Part shown: piece by piece, positions 1 through 9,088 of the stretch
Position numbering within the stretch: position 1 is the stretch's first letter
How the letters are laid out: each line of letters starts with the position of its first letter
DNA from: WRGA01 sp031553395
GTDB taxonomy: Bacteria > Bacteroidota > Bacteroidia > Bacteroidales > WRGA01
Reading direction: 5' to 3'
Assembly: GCA_031553395.1 (NCBI GenBank)
Contig: JAVBLR010000001.1
Span: forward strand, 186,001 to 250,000
Length of the DNA stretch: 64,000 nucleotides
The notes under the pieces: generated by a model
What the model saw: the letters and a program-made list of their open reading frames with translations, nothing else
Told to the model about the DNA's origin: nothing
Databases searched by the model: none
Made by a program: the position numbers and the translations under genes

Positions 1-1
1 T

Positions 2-97
2 GAAATCATAGATTTTGCAGAACTATCTGAAAAAGATGATGTTATTAGTTTGTGGAATAGTCAGGTAGATGTGTTGAAGCGAAGCTTGGGAGCGTAA
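2..97 (+). CDS. 3' end of an unidentified gene (partial)
   Basis: The window opens inside an open frame that runs 31 sense codons to a TAA at 95-97 and ends in the residues VLKRSLGA. The start lies outside the window. The peptide is acidic then basic and shows no motif I can assign. It is read in the same direction as the permease gene that follows, with about 230 bases between them, and the heptad repeat begins a few bases after its stop. The frame is short enough to be a chance opening, although the dense sequence and the repeat at its end favour a real gene end. Confidence 0.5.
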   Translation, partial: EIIDFAELSEKDDVISLWNSQVDVLKRSLGA

Positions 98-105
98 ATA
101 TAATT

Positions 106-287
106 AAGAATTAAAAATTAAGAATTGAACGTTGCGTTTTCAATTTTTTAGTTTTTTTGTAATATATTGTTTATTAGGTTGTTATTGTTTCATTCTACTT
201 TTTACATATCCCTCATTTTTACTAGTAATTTATTGAATATGATTGATTTTATCATCATTAATTCTTAACTCTTAATTTTTAATTCTT
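106..287. repeat. Heptad-repeat inverted pair downstream of the first gene
   Basis: Three 7-base units (AAGAATT, AAAAATT, AAGAATT) occupy 106-126, just after the stop codon at 97. Four complementary units (AATTCTT, AACTCTT, AATTTTT, AATTCTT) occupy 260-287, just before the lptF promoter. The arms are complementary over about 22 bases with a spacer of about 130 bases, so the transcript could fold into a long hairpin. It is the first of many such elements in the window. Confidence 0.75.
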
Positions 288-294
288 AATTTCT

Positions 295-302
295 TACCTT
301 TG
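295..302 (+). promoter_or_regulatory. -7 promoter box of the permease gene
   Basis: TACCTTTG matches the Bacteroidota -7 consensus TAnnTTTG and lies 24 bases before the chosen ATG. Transcription would start near 308. The -33 element is not clear because the heptad repeat fills that position. Confidence 0.6.
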
Positions 303-326
303 CGCATTAAAAAAATCAGCGCATTC

Positions 327-2201
327 ATGCTTCGTATCAAACGACTACATACTTTCATGTTACAAACGTATTTACCGATTTTGTTAATGACGTTTGTGAT
401 TTGTCTTTTCATATTCATGATGCAATTTTTTTGGCGGTACATGGAAGATCTGATCGGGAAAGGATTAGATAATAGTGTTATGGTCGAATTATTTGTTTAT
501 ATGGCCATCGGATTGGTTCCTCAATCGTTGCCTATTGCCGTGTTACTAGCATCATTAATAACCTTCGGAAATTTAGGAGAAAGTTTTGAGCTTATATCCA
601 TGAAAGCGGCAGGGATTTCATTACTTCAGATAATGAAATCGTTGATTATTTTCATGCTATTTTTATGTATAGGTGTTTTTCTATTTCAGGATTATGTGAT
701 TCCTGAGGCACAGAAGCGAATGTATGCCTTACTGATATCTGTAAAAAGGAAGGCGCCTGAATTGGAAATACCAGCAGGTTCCTTTTATACGCAAATTGAA
801 GGATATAATTTATATGTAAAAAGTAAAGATCCGGAAACAAGGCTATTAAAGGATGTGATGATTTATGATTTTTCAGGTGGATTTGAGAATGCTTCCATCA
901 TTGTTGCAGATTCAGGATACTTGAAAATGGCAACGGATAAGCAACATTTGGTTTTGAATTTATATTCTGGCGAGTTATTCGAAAATTTACAAAAGCAACG
1001 TTCTGTAAAAGAGAATGTTCCATATAGGAGGGAAACTTTTGGGTCAAAGGATATACTTATTTCTTTTGATGCAAATTTCAATCGGTTAGACGATTCGGCG
1101 TTGCAGGACCAATATGTCAGTAAAAATAGGAAACAACTTAGGGCAACGGCCGATTCATTGGAAATACTAGTAGATAGCCTCAAAAGGCAAGAAGCTGTAC
1201 GGTTATCAAAGAGTACATATCCTTATATTTCGGAGCATGTATCTGAGGAAAAAACACTTCAGCTTCATTTAATCTCATTGGATAGTACATTGAATTCAAT
1301 TTCAAACAAAAAGAAATTAGAAGTATATACAACTGCAGCCGCTAGAAGTGAAATGACTCGGCAAGACTTTATGAATCGCAGTATAGCACTTTTGGACGAT
1401 GATAAAGTTATGCGGAGGCACGAAATAGAATGGCATCGGAAATATACGCTTTCGGTAGCATGTCTCATATTTTTCTTTATTGGAGCTCCGCTTGGTGCAA
1501 TTATCCGAAAAGGCGGATTGGGAATGCCAGTTGTAATTTCGGTACTTTTATTTTTGTTTTATCACATTATCGATAATACAAATTACAAGATGGCGCGGGA
1601 TGGGGTTGTTTCTGTTTTGCAGGGAACATGGACAAGTTCGTTTATTCTCTTGTTATTAGGCGTTTTCTTTACATATAAAGCTATTAATGATTCTACAATA
1701 CTGAATGCCGACACGTATGTTAATTTCTTTAAACGTGTTTTTGGTAAACGTGCAAAACGAAGCCTTGAACGAAAAGAAGTGATTATTTTTGAAACAGATT
1801 ATGCAAAAGTGTTGCAACACGTCGATGAGATGTCTCAGTTTAGTCAAAGATATCTACAAACGAAAAAAATGCCGGATTATATCCAATTCTGGAAAAATAG
1901 GGAGAGGGGAGATCAGTTGCAGAATATTATTAATATAGAAGAGGGCATAGTTAATGAATTTGGCAACTCGCGGGATATGAGGATTATAGTAAAAGCCAAT
2001 CAATATCCAATAATTCCTTCTTACCGGAATTGTGCTCCTTTTAAAAACGAGTATTTGAACAGGTTAATGGGGATAATATTCCCAATAGGTTTGGTATGGT
2101 ACTTGCAAGCATATTATTATGAAAAAAGGACTTGTAAAGATTTGCTCCAAATTTTGAATATAAATAATGATATCAAAGAGTTAATCGCAGAAAATCAATA
2201 A
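327..2201 (+). CDS. LptF/LptG family lipopolysaccharide export permease
   Basis: This 624-residue inner-membrane protein belongs to the YjgP/YjgQ (LptF/LptG) family, which forms the channel of the ABC machine that extracts lipopolysaccharide from the inner membrane. The N-terminal half has three hydrophobic segments (roughly residues 12-35, 55-80 and 95-120). A large hydrophilic periplasmic region follows (about 125-360), then three more membrane segments (about 375-465). A C-terminal extension of about 150 residues is usual for the long Bacteroidota form. I place the start at the ATG at 327 (MLRIKRL), which matches related proteins and follows the -7 box. A TTG at 300 would overlap that box. 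Its ATPase partner is probably the lptB gene at 28.8 kb, so the export genes are not together here. Confidence 0.9.
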   Translation: MLRIKRLHTFMLQTYLPILLMTFVICLFIFMMQFFWRYMEDLIGKGLDNSVMVELFVYMAIGLVPQSLPIAVLLASLITFGNLGESFELISMKAAGISLLQIMKSLIIFMLFLCIGVFLFQDYVIPEAQKRMYALLISVKRKAPELEIPAGSFYTQIEGYNLYVKSKDPETRLLKDVMIYDFSGGFENASIIVADSGYLKMATDKQHLVLNLYSGELFENLQKQRSVKENVPYRRETFGSKDILISFDANFNRLDDSALQDQYVSKNRKQLRATADSLEILVDSLKRQEAVRLSKSTYPYISEHVSEEKTLQLHLISLDSTLNSISNKKKLEVYTTAAARSEMTRQDFMNRSIALLDDDKVMRRHEIEWHRKYTLSVACLIFFFIGAPLGAIIRKGGLGMPVVISVLLFLFYHIIDNTNYKMARDGVVSVLQGTWTSSFILLLLGVFFTYKAINDSTILNADTYVNFFKRVFGKRAKRSLERKEVIIFETDYAKVLQHVDEMSQFSQRYLQTKKMPDYIQFWKNRERGDQLQNIINIEEGIVNEFGNSRDMRIIVKANQYPIIPSYRNCAPFKNEYLNRLMGIIFPIGLVWYLQAYYYEKRTCKDLLQILNINNDIKELIAENQ

Positions 2202-2212
2202 AATATAGAGTT

Positions 2213-3427
2213 ATGTCTTTTAAATTAAATACAATAGAGGAAGCGATCGAAGAAATCCGCAATGGAAAATTAGTAATTGTTGTGGATGATGAAGATCGGG
2301 AAAATGAAGGTGATTTTATTACTGCCGCAGAACTAATTACCCCTGAAAAAATCAATTTCATGGAAACTTACGGACGCGGATTACTTTGTGTTCCTATAAC
2401 CGAAGAACGCTGTGACGAATTGGAGTTGCCAATGATGGTACAAACCAATACATCCATTCATGCTACACCTTTTACTGTTACTGTTGATTACCTTAAAAAA
2501 GGCTGTTCAACAGGTATTTCTGCCGAAGATCGTGCAAAAACGATTGTAGCCATGACAGAAAAGGATGCTAAGCCCGAAGATTTTGGTCGTCCGGGGCATA
2601 TATCCCCCCTTCGTGCAAAAAAAAGAGGTGTAATACGACGGGCTGGGCATACCGAGGCTGCTATCGATTTGGCTCGTTTGGCTGGGTTATATCCTGCAGG
2701 TGTATTAATAGAAATAAAGAAAGAAAATGGCTCCATGGCGCGTTTGCCTGATTTGGTGAAAATTGCGGAAAAATTTGATATGAAACTCATTTCTGTTCGC
2801 GATTTGATTAAGTATATGTTACAAAAAGAATCGTTGGTTGAAAAAGGAGAAGAGGTTAATATGCCCACTATTTACGGGGATTTTCGTCTAATTCCTTTTT
2901 TACAAAAGTCCAATGGTTTAGAACATATTGCTTTAATTAAAGGAGAATGGGAAAAAGACGAGCCAATATTGGTAAGGGTTCATTCATCTTGTATGACCGG
3001 GGATATTTTTGGTTCTAAACGTTGCGAATGCGGTGAACAGTTGCACAAAGCGATGGAAATGATTGACAAAGAAGGAAAAGGCGTGATTGTTTATATGAAT
3101 CAGGAAGGTCGTGGAATAGGCCTTATGAATAAAATGAAAGCGTATAAATTGCAGGAAAACGGATTGGATACCGTTGATGCGAACCTTCATTTGGGTTTTG
3201 ATGCTGATGAACGTGATTATGGAGTTGGGGCTGAAATCTTAAGGGAAGTAGGTGTGACCAATATGCGATTAATGACAAATAATCCTATAAAGCGCATCGG
3301 GTTGGAAGCTCATGGATTAAATATTACCGAAAATATTCCTATCGAAATTGAACCGAATGAATACAATGCCTTCTATATGAAAACGAAAAAAGAAAGAATG
3401 GGGCATACATTGAGGAATATTAAGTAA
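2213..3427 (+). CDS. ribBA: Bifunctional DHBP synthase / GTP cyclohydrolase II (RibBA)
   Basis: The 404-residue protein catalyses the two entry reactions of riboflavin synthesis: ribulose 5-phosphate to 3,4-dihydroxy-2-butanone 4-phosphate, and GTP ring opening. The N-terminal RibB domain (about 1-205) has the acidic metal-binding motif DDEDRENEGD at residues 25-34 and a GHTEAAIDLARLAG segment. The C-terminal RibA domain (about 206-404) has the zinc-binding cysteine pattern CMTGDIFGSKRCEC and the GRGIGL loop. Length and both active sites look complete. It starts 11 bases after the permease stop and is probably cotranscribed with it. I see no FMN riboswitch upstream. Confidence 0.97.
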   Translation: MSFKLNTIEEAIEEIRNGKLVIVVDDEDRENEGDFITAAELITPEKINFMETYGRGLLCVPITEERCDELELPMMVQTNTSIHATPFTVTVDYLKKGCSTGISAEDRAKTIVAMTEKDAKPEDFGRPGHISPLRAKKRGVIRRAGHTEAAIDLARLAGLYPAGVLIEIKKENGSMARLPDLVKIAEKFDMKLISVRDLIKYMLQKESLVEKGEEVNMPTIYGDFRLIPFLQKSNGLEHIALIKGEWEKDEPILVRVHSSCMTGDIFGSKRCECGEQLHKAMEMIDKEGKGVIVYMNQEGRGIGLMNKMKAYKLQENGLDTVDANLHLGFDADERDYGVGAEILREVGVTNMRLMTNNPIKRIGLEAHGLNITENIPIEIEPNEYNAFYMKTKKERMGHTLRNIK

Positions 3428-3432
3428 AAATA

Positions 3433-3488
3433 AAAAGGTAAAAAGTAGCTGAGAATGCATTTTTTACCTTTTACTTTTTATCTTTCTT
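3433..3488. terminator. Convergent terminator made of heptad repeats
   Basis: A 12-bp stem pairs 3433-3444 with 3461-3472 around a 16-base loop. It lies between the convergent ribBA and RDD genes and could end transcription from both sides. The right arm reads as 7-base units (TTTTTAC, CTTTTAC, TTTTTAT, CTTTCTT), so it also belongs to the heptad-repeat group. Confidence 0.6.
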
Positions 3489-4223
3489 TTATTCTGCTAC
3501 CAAATAATTATAATCTTTCAGGATTGTAGTTAAAAAAGCGCCATCGGTTTGTTTTATTTCGGTAATTCCAGTCACTTCTTTTACTTTTCTTACTGTCATG
3601 GCTAATGCCTCAGGGTTATAAGTACGTTGGGAATTTTGAAGTATTTGTTGGATGATAGAGATATCTTTGTCGCTTAATTTTACAGCTTCAGAATAAGTTG
3701 GTTCATATTCTTGGGCGACATGTAGCAATGGGATATCATTAAAGGAATAATCAGGGCCGGCATATATAACAGTTGTTCCGGCAGCCATATCACCGAGCCG
3801 TTGTCCCTTTTCGGAGGTTGAAATGGCTATAATGGCAACAAGTCCGCTAAAACACTGAAAATCGACAAACTGAAGTAGCCACCGCATAAAATAATTGCCA
3901 ATAGTAGGAGAAGATCCGTCTACACGAACTACCTTTATCTTCATAATTTTCTTACCTGGTGTTTGTCCGTTAAAAAGTGCTTCAAAAACAAATGAATAAA
4001 TCAAAATAGGCAGATAAAATAATATACCGATAACAATTAAGGTATCATCATCTAAATTCATTTTCTCAAAAAAGAAATACATAAACAAAACAACTACCAA
4101 TACAATGTAGGCAGACATAATGAGTGCATCTAAAATATATGCCAGAATACGAGTCCCAACTCCGGCCAATTCGTAGTTTAGTTTTACATTTTGAGCTGTA
4201 TTTACTGAAACGGTATATGCCAT
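3489..4223 (-). CDS. RDD family membrane protein
   Basis: This 244-residue protein is an RDD-domain inner-membrane protein. The N-terminal half has hydrophobic segments near residues 25-52 and 62-85, with the typical arginine and aspartate pattern (VGTRILAYILDALI) and a PGKKIMKIKV motif after the second segment. A third weaker hydrophobic segment lies near residue 125. The C-terminal 90 residues are hydrophilic. The family's function is mostly unknown; some members affect ion transport. In Bacteroidota it commonly neighbours the SpoIIM-like operon, and here it is divergent from that operon. Confidence 0.85.
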   Translation of the reverse strand: MAYTVSVNTAQNVKLNYELAGVGTRILAYILDALIMSAYIVLVVVLFMYFFFEKMNLDDDTLIVIGILFYLPILIYSFVFEALFNGQTPGKKIMKIKVVRVDGSSPTIGNYFMRWLLQFVDFQCFSGLVAIIAISTSEKGQRLGDMAAGTTVIYAGPDYSFNDIPLLHVAQEYEPTYSEAVKLSDKDISIIQQILQNSQRTYNPEALAMTVRKVKEVTGITEIKQTDGAFLTTILKDYNYLVAE

Positions 4224-4265
4224 AATAAAAACTTTTTCTTAAAAATTTTATTTTGAAAATTACGG

Positions 4266-4273
4266 CAAAAATA
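4266..4273 (-). promoter_or_regulatory. -7 promoter box of the RDD gene
   Basis: The minus strand reads TATTTTTG, a match to TAnnTTTG, 43 bases upstream of the RDD start codon. No convincing -33 element was found at the expected distance. Confidence 0.4.
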
Positions 4274-4346
4274 CTACATTCGCCGGATATTTTGATAACA
4301 ATGCAATAAAAGCTAATGATGCATTGCCTTAATCCAAAATTTAATC

Positions 4347-4425
4347 AAGTTAAAAGTTACTATATAAAGCTCAAAGCGGAATAATATTTCCGATGTAAAT
4401 TCTTAACTTTTAACTCTTAACTTTT
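4347..4425. repeat. Heptad-repeat inverted pair before the SpoIIM-like gene
   Basis: Two units (AAGTTAA, AAGTTAC) lie at 4347-4360. Four complementary units (AATTCTT, AACTTTT, AACTCTT, AACTTTT) lie at 4398-4425, ending 10 bases before the start codon at 4436. The arrangement matches the element at 106-287 with a shorter spacer of 37 bases. Confidence 0.7.
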
Positions 4426-4435
4426 AATTAAAAAG

Positions 4436-5377
4436 ATGAGAGAAGTAGTCTTTGTAAAAAGGAATGAAGAAAAATGGAAGAAGTTGGAAAAGAATATTTC
4501 TGACTTAACTCCAGATGAACTTGCCGAAAATTTTATTGCATTGACAGATGACCTTGCTTATGCTCAAACTTTTTATCCGCAATCCAATACCGTTCGTTAT
4601 TTGAATGCCTTATCGGGAAAATTTCATCAACTTATTTATAAAAATAAAAAAGAAAAAGGCAGCCGTTTCATTACATTTTGGAAGTATGAAGTTCCTTTAA
4701 CAGTTTATGAGCATCATAAGGAAATACTTTATTCATTGATATTCTTTACAATAGCTGTTATTATTGGGGTGTTTTCCTCTGTAAAGGATGATACATTTGT
4801 TCGCCTTATTTTGGGAGATGGCTATGTAAATCAAACTATTGAAAATATCAATAGTGGCGATCCAATGGCCATTTATAAATCCGGAGGAAGCGGATCTTCA
4901 TTTTTGATGATTACGCTGAATAACTTGATGGTTTCGTTTAAAGCTTTTGTTTATGGAATATTTTTCTCGATAGGAACAGTTTATATCCTTTTTCAGAATG
5001 GTGTGATGTTGGGAGCTTTTCAGTATTTTTTCTTTGCAAAACATGTTTTTTTCGATTCGGTTATGTCGATTTGGATACACGGAACACTTGAAATATCAGC
5101 GACTATAATTGAAGGAGGTGCAGGATTAGCCTTGGGAAACAGCATCTTATTCCCCAAAACATTTTCTAGGATTAATTCGTTTAAAAAAGGAGCGACAGAC
5201 GGGCTTAAAATATTAGTTGGATTGATTCCGGTGTATATCATTGCTGGGTTTTTAGAAGGTTATGTAACCCGGTACACAGATATGCCCTTATGGATAAGTG
5301 CTACAATTATATTAGTATCTTTGGCATTTATAATTTATTATTTTGTAATATATCCACGTATTTTAGGAAAAAAATAA
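4436..5377 (+). CDS. SpoIIM-like (stage II sporulation protein M family) membrane protein
   Basis: The 313-residue protein has a hydrophilic N-terminal part of about 90 residues rich in charged amino acids, followed by a membrane domain with about five hydrophobic segments (near 98-118, 165-190, 225-245, 255-280 and 285-308). The signature stretch around residues 190-225 (FQNGVMLGAF, then an IWIHGTLEI segment and a GGAGLALG turn) is typical of the SpoIIM/DUF95 family. In non-sporulating Bacteroidota these genes sit in a conserved envelope operon of unknown role with RDD, DUF4129, DUF4350, MoxR ATPase and DUF58 genes. It is the first gene of the operon here. Confidence 0.85.
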   Translation: MREVVFVKRNEEKWKKLEKNISDLTPDELAENFIALTDDLAYAQTFYPQSNTVRYLNALSGKFHQLIYKNKKEKGSRFITFWKYEVPLTVYEHHKEILYSLIFFTIAVIIGVFSSVKDDTFVRLILGDGYVNQTIENINSGDPMAIYKSGGSGSSFLMITLNNLMVSFKAFVYGIFFSIGTVYILFQNGVMLGAFQYFFFAKHVFFDSVMSIWIHGTLEISATIIEGGAGLALGNSILFPKTFSRINSFKKGATDGLKILVGLIPVYIIAGFLEGYVTRYTDMPLWISATIILVSLAFIIYYFVIYPRILGKK

Positions 5378-5423
5378 GAATCCAACTAATTTTAGTGTAC
5401 AAAAAGAAATAAAGAAATACTAT

Positions 5424-6386
5424 ATGAATACAAGAATTGAACTTCATGAGGAACGTAATTTCAGTGCAAAAATAAATGCTGCATTTGAATTTGTTAAGCA
5501 GAATTTTAAAGGACTTTTAAAACCGATTATTTATATTGCTTTGCCTGCATCCCTGCTAGCGGGTTTCTTCTTATCAGATTATTTTTCGTTTCTTTTGGGA
5601 AATATTGGAAATAACGGAATGTTTGACAGCCCAGCAAGTATAATGAGAATGGCCGGAAGCTATTTTGGACTATTAATTACTGTAAGTTTAGCATACTTAT
5701 TACTATCGACAGTTATTTACGCATACATATCATTATATGATAAAGATAAAGAGCAGGAAATTACCAATTCGATGATTTCTGCGAAAGTTAAAAGTCGCTT
5801 TTGGCGGTTTTTGGGATATAATTTTGTTTATGGAATAATTGTCGGAATTATTATTGCAATTGTAGTTGGAATCATCTTTGTTCCAACAATTTACTTGATG
5901 ACCAAGGTCCCTGTATTAGGAATACTTTTATATATATTTTTCCTTTTGGCTTTTATCGTGGTAATTTATTTCCTAATGGCTCTTACTTATATTTTACAAA
6001 ATGTAATCTTTTTTGAAGATCTATCGCTGACAGAGACATTCTCACGTACAATGAAGCTATTAAAAGGTAATTGGTGGAGTACTATCGGATTATTTTTCGT
6101 TGTTGGACTTATGTTAAATGTAGTATTGGGTATTTTCATTATTCCGTTATATATTGTAATGATTTTAAATGGGATAGGTATTGATATGGATGGACTTGGC
6201 AAATTATTAACAATTCTGACTTCGATTTTTATGATGCTTGGATCTTTTATAATAACACCTTTATTACAGGTTCCTATGTCATTTCAATACTTTAATTTAG
6301 TTGAAAAAATTGATGGTACAGGCATCCTGAAACAAATAGGAAAAATTGGCATCGAAGCTGATGAAAGCGATGAAAAATCCTATTAA
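5424..6386 (+). CDS. Multi-pass membrane protein of the SpoIIM/DUF4129 operon
   Basis: This 320-residue protein is very hydrophobic, with about six membrane segments spread from residue 30 to residue 285 and a hydrophilic tail. I recognise no catalytic motif. Proteins of similar size and character occupy this place, between the SpoIIM-like and DUF4129 genes, in related operons. It begins 46 bases after the previous stop and ends 20 bases before the next gene, so it is probably cotranscribed with both. Confidence 0.8.
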   Translation: MNTRIELHEERNFSAKINAAFEFVKQNFKGLLKPIIYIALPASLLAGFFLSDYFSFLLGNIGNNGMFDSPASIMRMAGSYFGLLITVSLAYLLLSTVIYAYISLYDKDKEQEITNSMISAKVKSRFWRFLGYNFVYGIIVGIIIAIVVGIIFVPTIYLMTKVPVLGILLYIFFLLAFIVVIYFLMALTYILQNVIFFEDLSLTETFSRTMKLLKGNWWSTIGLFFVVGLMLNVVLGIFIIPLYIVMILNGIGIDMDGLGKLLTILTSIFMMLGSFIITPLLQVPMSFQYFNLVEKIDGTGILKQIGKIGIEADESDEKSY

Positions 6387-6406
6387 ACTTACAACTTACA
6401 ACTAAT
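6386..6406 (+). repeat. Short heptad repeat between operon genes
   Basis: Three 7-base units (AACTTAC, AACTTAC, AACTAAT) begin at the last base of the preceding TAA stop and end directly at the next start codon. No complementary partner array is present. Confidence 0.55.
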
Positions 6407-7150
6407 TTGTCTATTCGTCATTCCATATTATTTTTATTGATGTGCTTATCCTTATCCGGATATGCGCAAACAGACTCTTTATCTGTAGTTCAACAATCTT
6501 CGAATAATGTAGTAAAAATCGAAGTACGAAAGCCTTCGCAGAGTAAGATAGACAAATTTAGCGATGATGATAATTTTAAATACGAGGAAGAACCAATTGC
6601 TTCACCGGGCTTTATAGACCGGTTTCTAACATGGTTATTGTATAAGATTTTTGGAAATATAAATCCTGATGGACATTCAATTAAGGTATTTTGGAATTTC
6701 ATTATTATTCCTTTAGCTGTTATCATTATAATTTTTGCAATATTAAAATTATTGGGAATAAAAGTAACAGGAATATTTGGGCGAAAAGCTTCAAAAGTAG
6801 ATTTGAATTTTAAAATTGGAGATGAAGATGTTCGCGGTTCCGAGTTCGATGAACTGTTGGCAAAAGCATTGGCTGATAAAAATTATCGGTTGGCTGTACG
6901 TTATCTTTATTTGAAAACATTACAGAAATTAGATGAATTACAGCTAATTACATGGAATCCGAATAAGACAAACCATTCGTATATTAATGAACTGTCGAAT
7001 AAAAAACTCACATCTTCCTTCCAGGAGAAAGTCTTTTTATTTGAATTGGTTTGGTATGGAGAATATCAAATTAAGGAAATAGAGTTTGACCAAATACAAC
7101 AAGCATTTATTTCTTTTAATCAGCAATTGCAACAACAGCCTACTGTATGA
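6407..7150 (+). CDS. DUF4129 domain protein
   Basis: The 247-residue protein has an N-terminal signal sequence ending near YAQ (residues 19-21), one central membrane segment near residues 95-120 and a cytoplasmic C-terminal domain (about 145-240). That domain contains the RLAVRYLYLKTLQKL and WYGEY segments typical of DUF4129. The frame opens with TTG at 6407, and the first ATG (residue 12) would cut the signal peptide, so I keep TTG. Function is unknown; in many bacteria DUF4129 proteins are encoded beside MoxR ATPases and transglutaminase-like proteins. Confidence 0.8.
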   Translation: MSIRHSILFLLMCLSLSGYAQTDSLSVVQQSSNNVVKIEVRKPSQSKIDKFSDDDNFKYEEEPIASPGFIDRFLTWLLYKIFGNINPDGHSIKVFWNFIIIPLAVIIIIFAILKLLGIKVTGIFGRKASKVDLNFKIGDEDVRGSEFDELLAKALADKNYRLAVRYLYLKTLQKLDELQLITWNPNKTNHSYINELSNKKLTSSFQEKVFLFELVWYGEYQIKEIEFDQIQQAFISFNQQLQQQPTV

Positions 7151-8358
7151 AATTAAAAGAATGGATATATATAGGTATTATTGTTATTGCATTCGCGTTT
7201 CTTGTAATTTCCGAATACAATAAGAAAGAGCCGATAGATTGGAGTATTACACTTTCAAATAAGGAAAAACAACCGTTTGGTGCTTATGCTTCTCTTGAGT
7301 TATTCAAGGATATGTTTAATGAGGTAACGGTTACGAGAGTTCCTATTTATAATCAACTTACAGAAACATCCCAAAATACAGGTAGTTATGTTTTCATCGA
7401 GCAAAATTATTCTATTAGTAAATTAGACTTGGATTATTTGCTTGATTTTGTATATGAAGGGAATAATGTTTTTATTGCTGCGGAATATATATCCCAAAAT
7501 TTATTGGATAGCCTGAAGGTAGAAGCAAAGCAATTGTCTTTTGTTGAAGTATCGGATAGTAGTAAGGTTGGAGTTGATATGGTTGGAAAGAACAAGCTTT
7601 TTCTAACAAATGATAAGAGTAAACTGTATGATATGCCCAAAAATCGTTCGCTTTTATATTTCTCTAAATTTGATGTGTTGGATACAAAAACCTTGGGAAT
7701 GGTTGAAGGGCAAGATTTGATTGATTTCATCCGTGTTGAATATGGTGATGGATATTTTTATCTGAATGCCAATCCGGTTGCTTTTTCAAACTATTATGTT
7801 TTGAACAAACAAACAAATGAATATGCTTTTACAGCTTTGTCATATTTGCCTAAAAATGAATTGCTTATTTGGGATGAATATGATAAACAGGGTAGGATAG
7901 GGGAAACCTCGTCATTGAGGGGAATTTTATCTTATCCGGCACTGCGTTGGGCGCTTTATTTGGCATTGATCGGTATTATTATTTTTGTCATCTTTGAAGG
8001 AAAGCGCCGGCAGCGGATTATTCCAATAATTAAACCACTGCCGAATCAAACGCTTGATTTTGTGAAAGTGATTGGAAATCTGTATTTTAATAAACGAAAT
8101 AATACAGATATTGCTATAAAACGGAGTACCTATTTATTAGAGTTTATCCGCAATAGATACTACGAACAAACCAATGTGTTGGACGATGAATTTATACAAC
8201 GAATAATCGAGAAAACAGGTTGTGAGCCAACATTGGTTAAGCAATTGATGGTTGCGATAATTAAATTAAAAGAGCAAGACAATAGGGATTGGATGTCGGA
8301 TGGCGATTTATCTAAACTAAATAACTTGATAGAAGGTTTTTATGCCACAGCCGGATAA
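7147..8358 (+). CDS. DUF4350 domain protein
   Basis: The 403-residue protein has an N-terminal membrane segment (about 5-22), a periplasmic region of about 240 residues resembling DUF4350, a second membrane segment (about 265-285) and a cytoplasmic tail. The DUF4350 region is thought to have a glutamine-amidotransferase-like fold without a clear catalytic triad. The start overlaps the previous stop by 4 bases (ATGA), showing translational coupling. In related genomes this gene is usually followed by a MoxR ATPase and a DUF58 gene. Neither follows here. Confidence 0.8.
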   Translation: MKLKEWIYIGIIVIAFAFLVISEYNKKEPIDWSITLSNKEKQPFGAYASLELFKDMFNEVTVTRVPIYNQLTETSQNTGSYVFIEQNYSISKLDLDYLLDFVYEGNNVFIAAEYISQNLLDSLKVEAKQLSFVEVSDSSKVGVDMVGKNKLFLTNDKSKLYDMPKNRSLLYFSKFDVLDTKTLGMVEGQDLIDFIRVEYGDGYFYLNANPVAFSNYYVLNKQTNEYAFTALSYLPKNELLIWDEYDKQGRIGETSSLRGILSYPALRWALYLALIGIIIFVIFEGKRRQRIIPIIKPLPNQTLDFVKVIGNLYFNKRNNTDIAIKRSTYLLEFIRNRYYEQTNVLDDEFIQRIIEKTGCEPTLVKQLMVAIIKLKEQDNRDWMSDGDLSKLNNLIEGFYATAG

Positions 8359-8551
8359 TAAGGGAATTTTATAGCAATTTGTTTCATGCAATTAGTTCCA
8401 ATTGATAATTATTATTGTGGAAACTTTTTCGATTTTCAATCGTTATATATACTGTTTTTGGTATGCTTTTTGCAGAGAATACAATCAGTACAAATTGATT
8501 CGTATAATTAATTACTATTGCATCGAAGACCAATTGCATTTTAAATAACAG

Positions 8552-8572
8552 AACTTAAAACTTAAACTTATA
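8552..8572 (+). repeat. Heptad repeat upstream of thioredoxin
   Basis: Units AACTTAA, AACTTAA and ACTTATA lie just before the thioredoxin start codon at 8581. The period is 7 bases. Confidence 0.5.
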
Positions 8573-8580
8573 ATAAGATT

Positions 8581-8898
8581 ATGGCAAAAGAAGTAACAGA
8601 TTCCAATTTTGAGGAATTGATAAATGCGGGAAAACCCGTAATGATTGATTTTTGGGCAGAATGGTGTGGCCCTTGCCGGATGGTTGGCCCAATAGTAGAA
8701 GAACTTGCAGGCGAATACGATGGAAAAGTTGTAATAGGCAAAGTAAATGTAGACGAAAACCCCGAAATATGTGAAAAATTCGGTATTCGCAATATTCCCA
8801 CCATTTTGTTTTTCAACGGAGGACAATTAGTAGATAAGCATGTTGGAGCAGCGCCAAAAAGTGCATTTATTGATAAAATATCTGCATTATTGGCATAA
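8581..8898 (+). CDS. trxA: Thioredoxin
   Basis: This 105-residue protein is a cytoplasmic thioredoxin, a dithiol reductant for ribonucleotide reductase, peroxiredoxins and other targets. It has the canonical redox centre WCGPC at residues 28-32 and the cis-proline loop in RNIPTILFF near residue 74. It has no signal peptide and the usual length. It is expressed alone: about 220 bases separate it from the preceding operon and a strong terminator follows. Confidence 0.97.
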   Translation: MAKEVTDSNFEELINAGKPVMIDFWAEWCGPCRMVGPIVEELAGEYDGKVVIGKVNVDENPEICEKFGIRNIPTILFFNGGQLVDKHVGAAPKSAFIDKISALLA

Positions 8899-8913
8899 AA
8901 TATTTACGAGAAA

Positions 8914-8959
8914 TAGTATAAAAAATCCACTTGAAGGCTCAAGTGGATTTTTTATACTA
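8914..8959 (+). terminator. Terminator after thioredoxin
   Basis: A perfect 21-bp stem pairs 8914-8934 with 8939-8959 around a 4-base loop, and the right arm contains a run of six T. It begins 16 bases after the trxA stop. Confidence 0.9.
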
Positions 8960-9088
8960 TTACATGATACAATCTTGCAGTAGCAGTTATGAACATTGAA
9001 TAATAATGCTGACGCACATTTCTTTTCAGAAATAATATAAACGAATTTAGGAGACAACTTATATACAATTATTTTAAAATTTAACATT

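Noticed and set aside
2100..2213. FMN riboswitch upstream of ribBA
   Set aside because: ribBA starts 11 bases after the permease stop, leaving no room for the aptamer.
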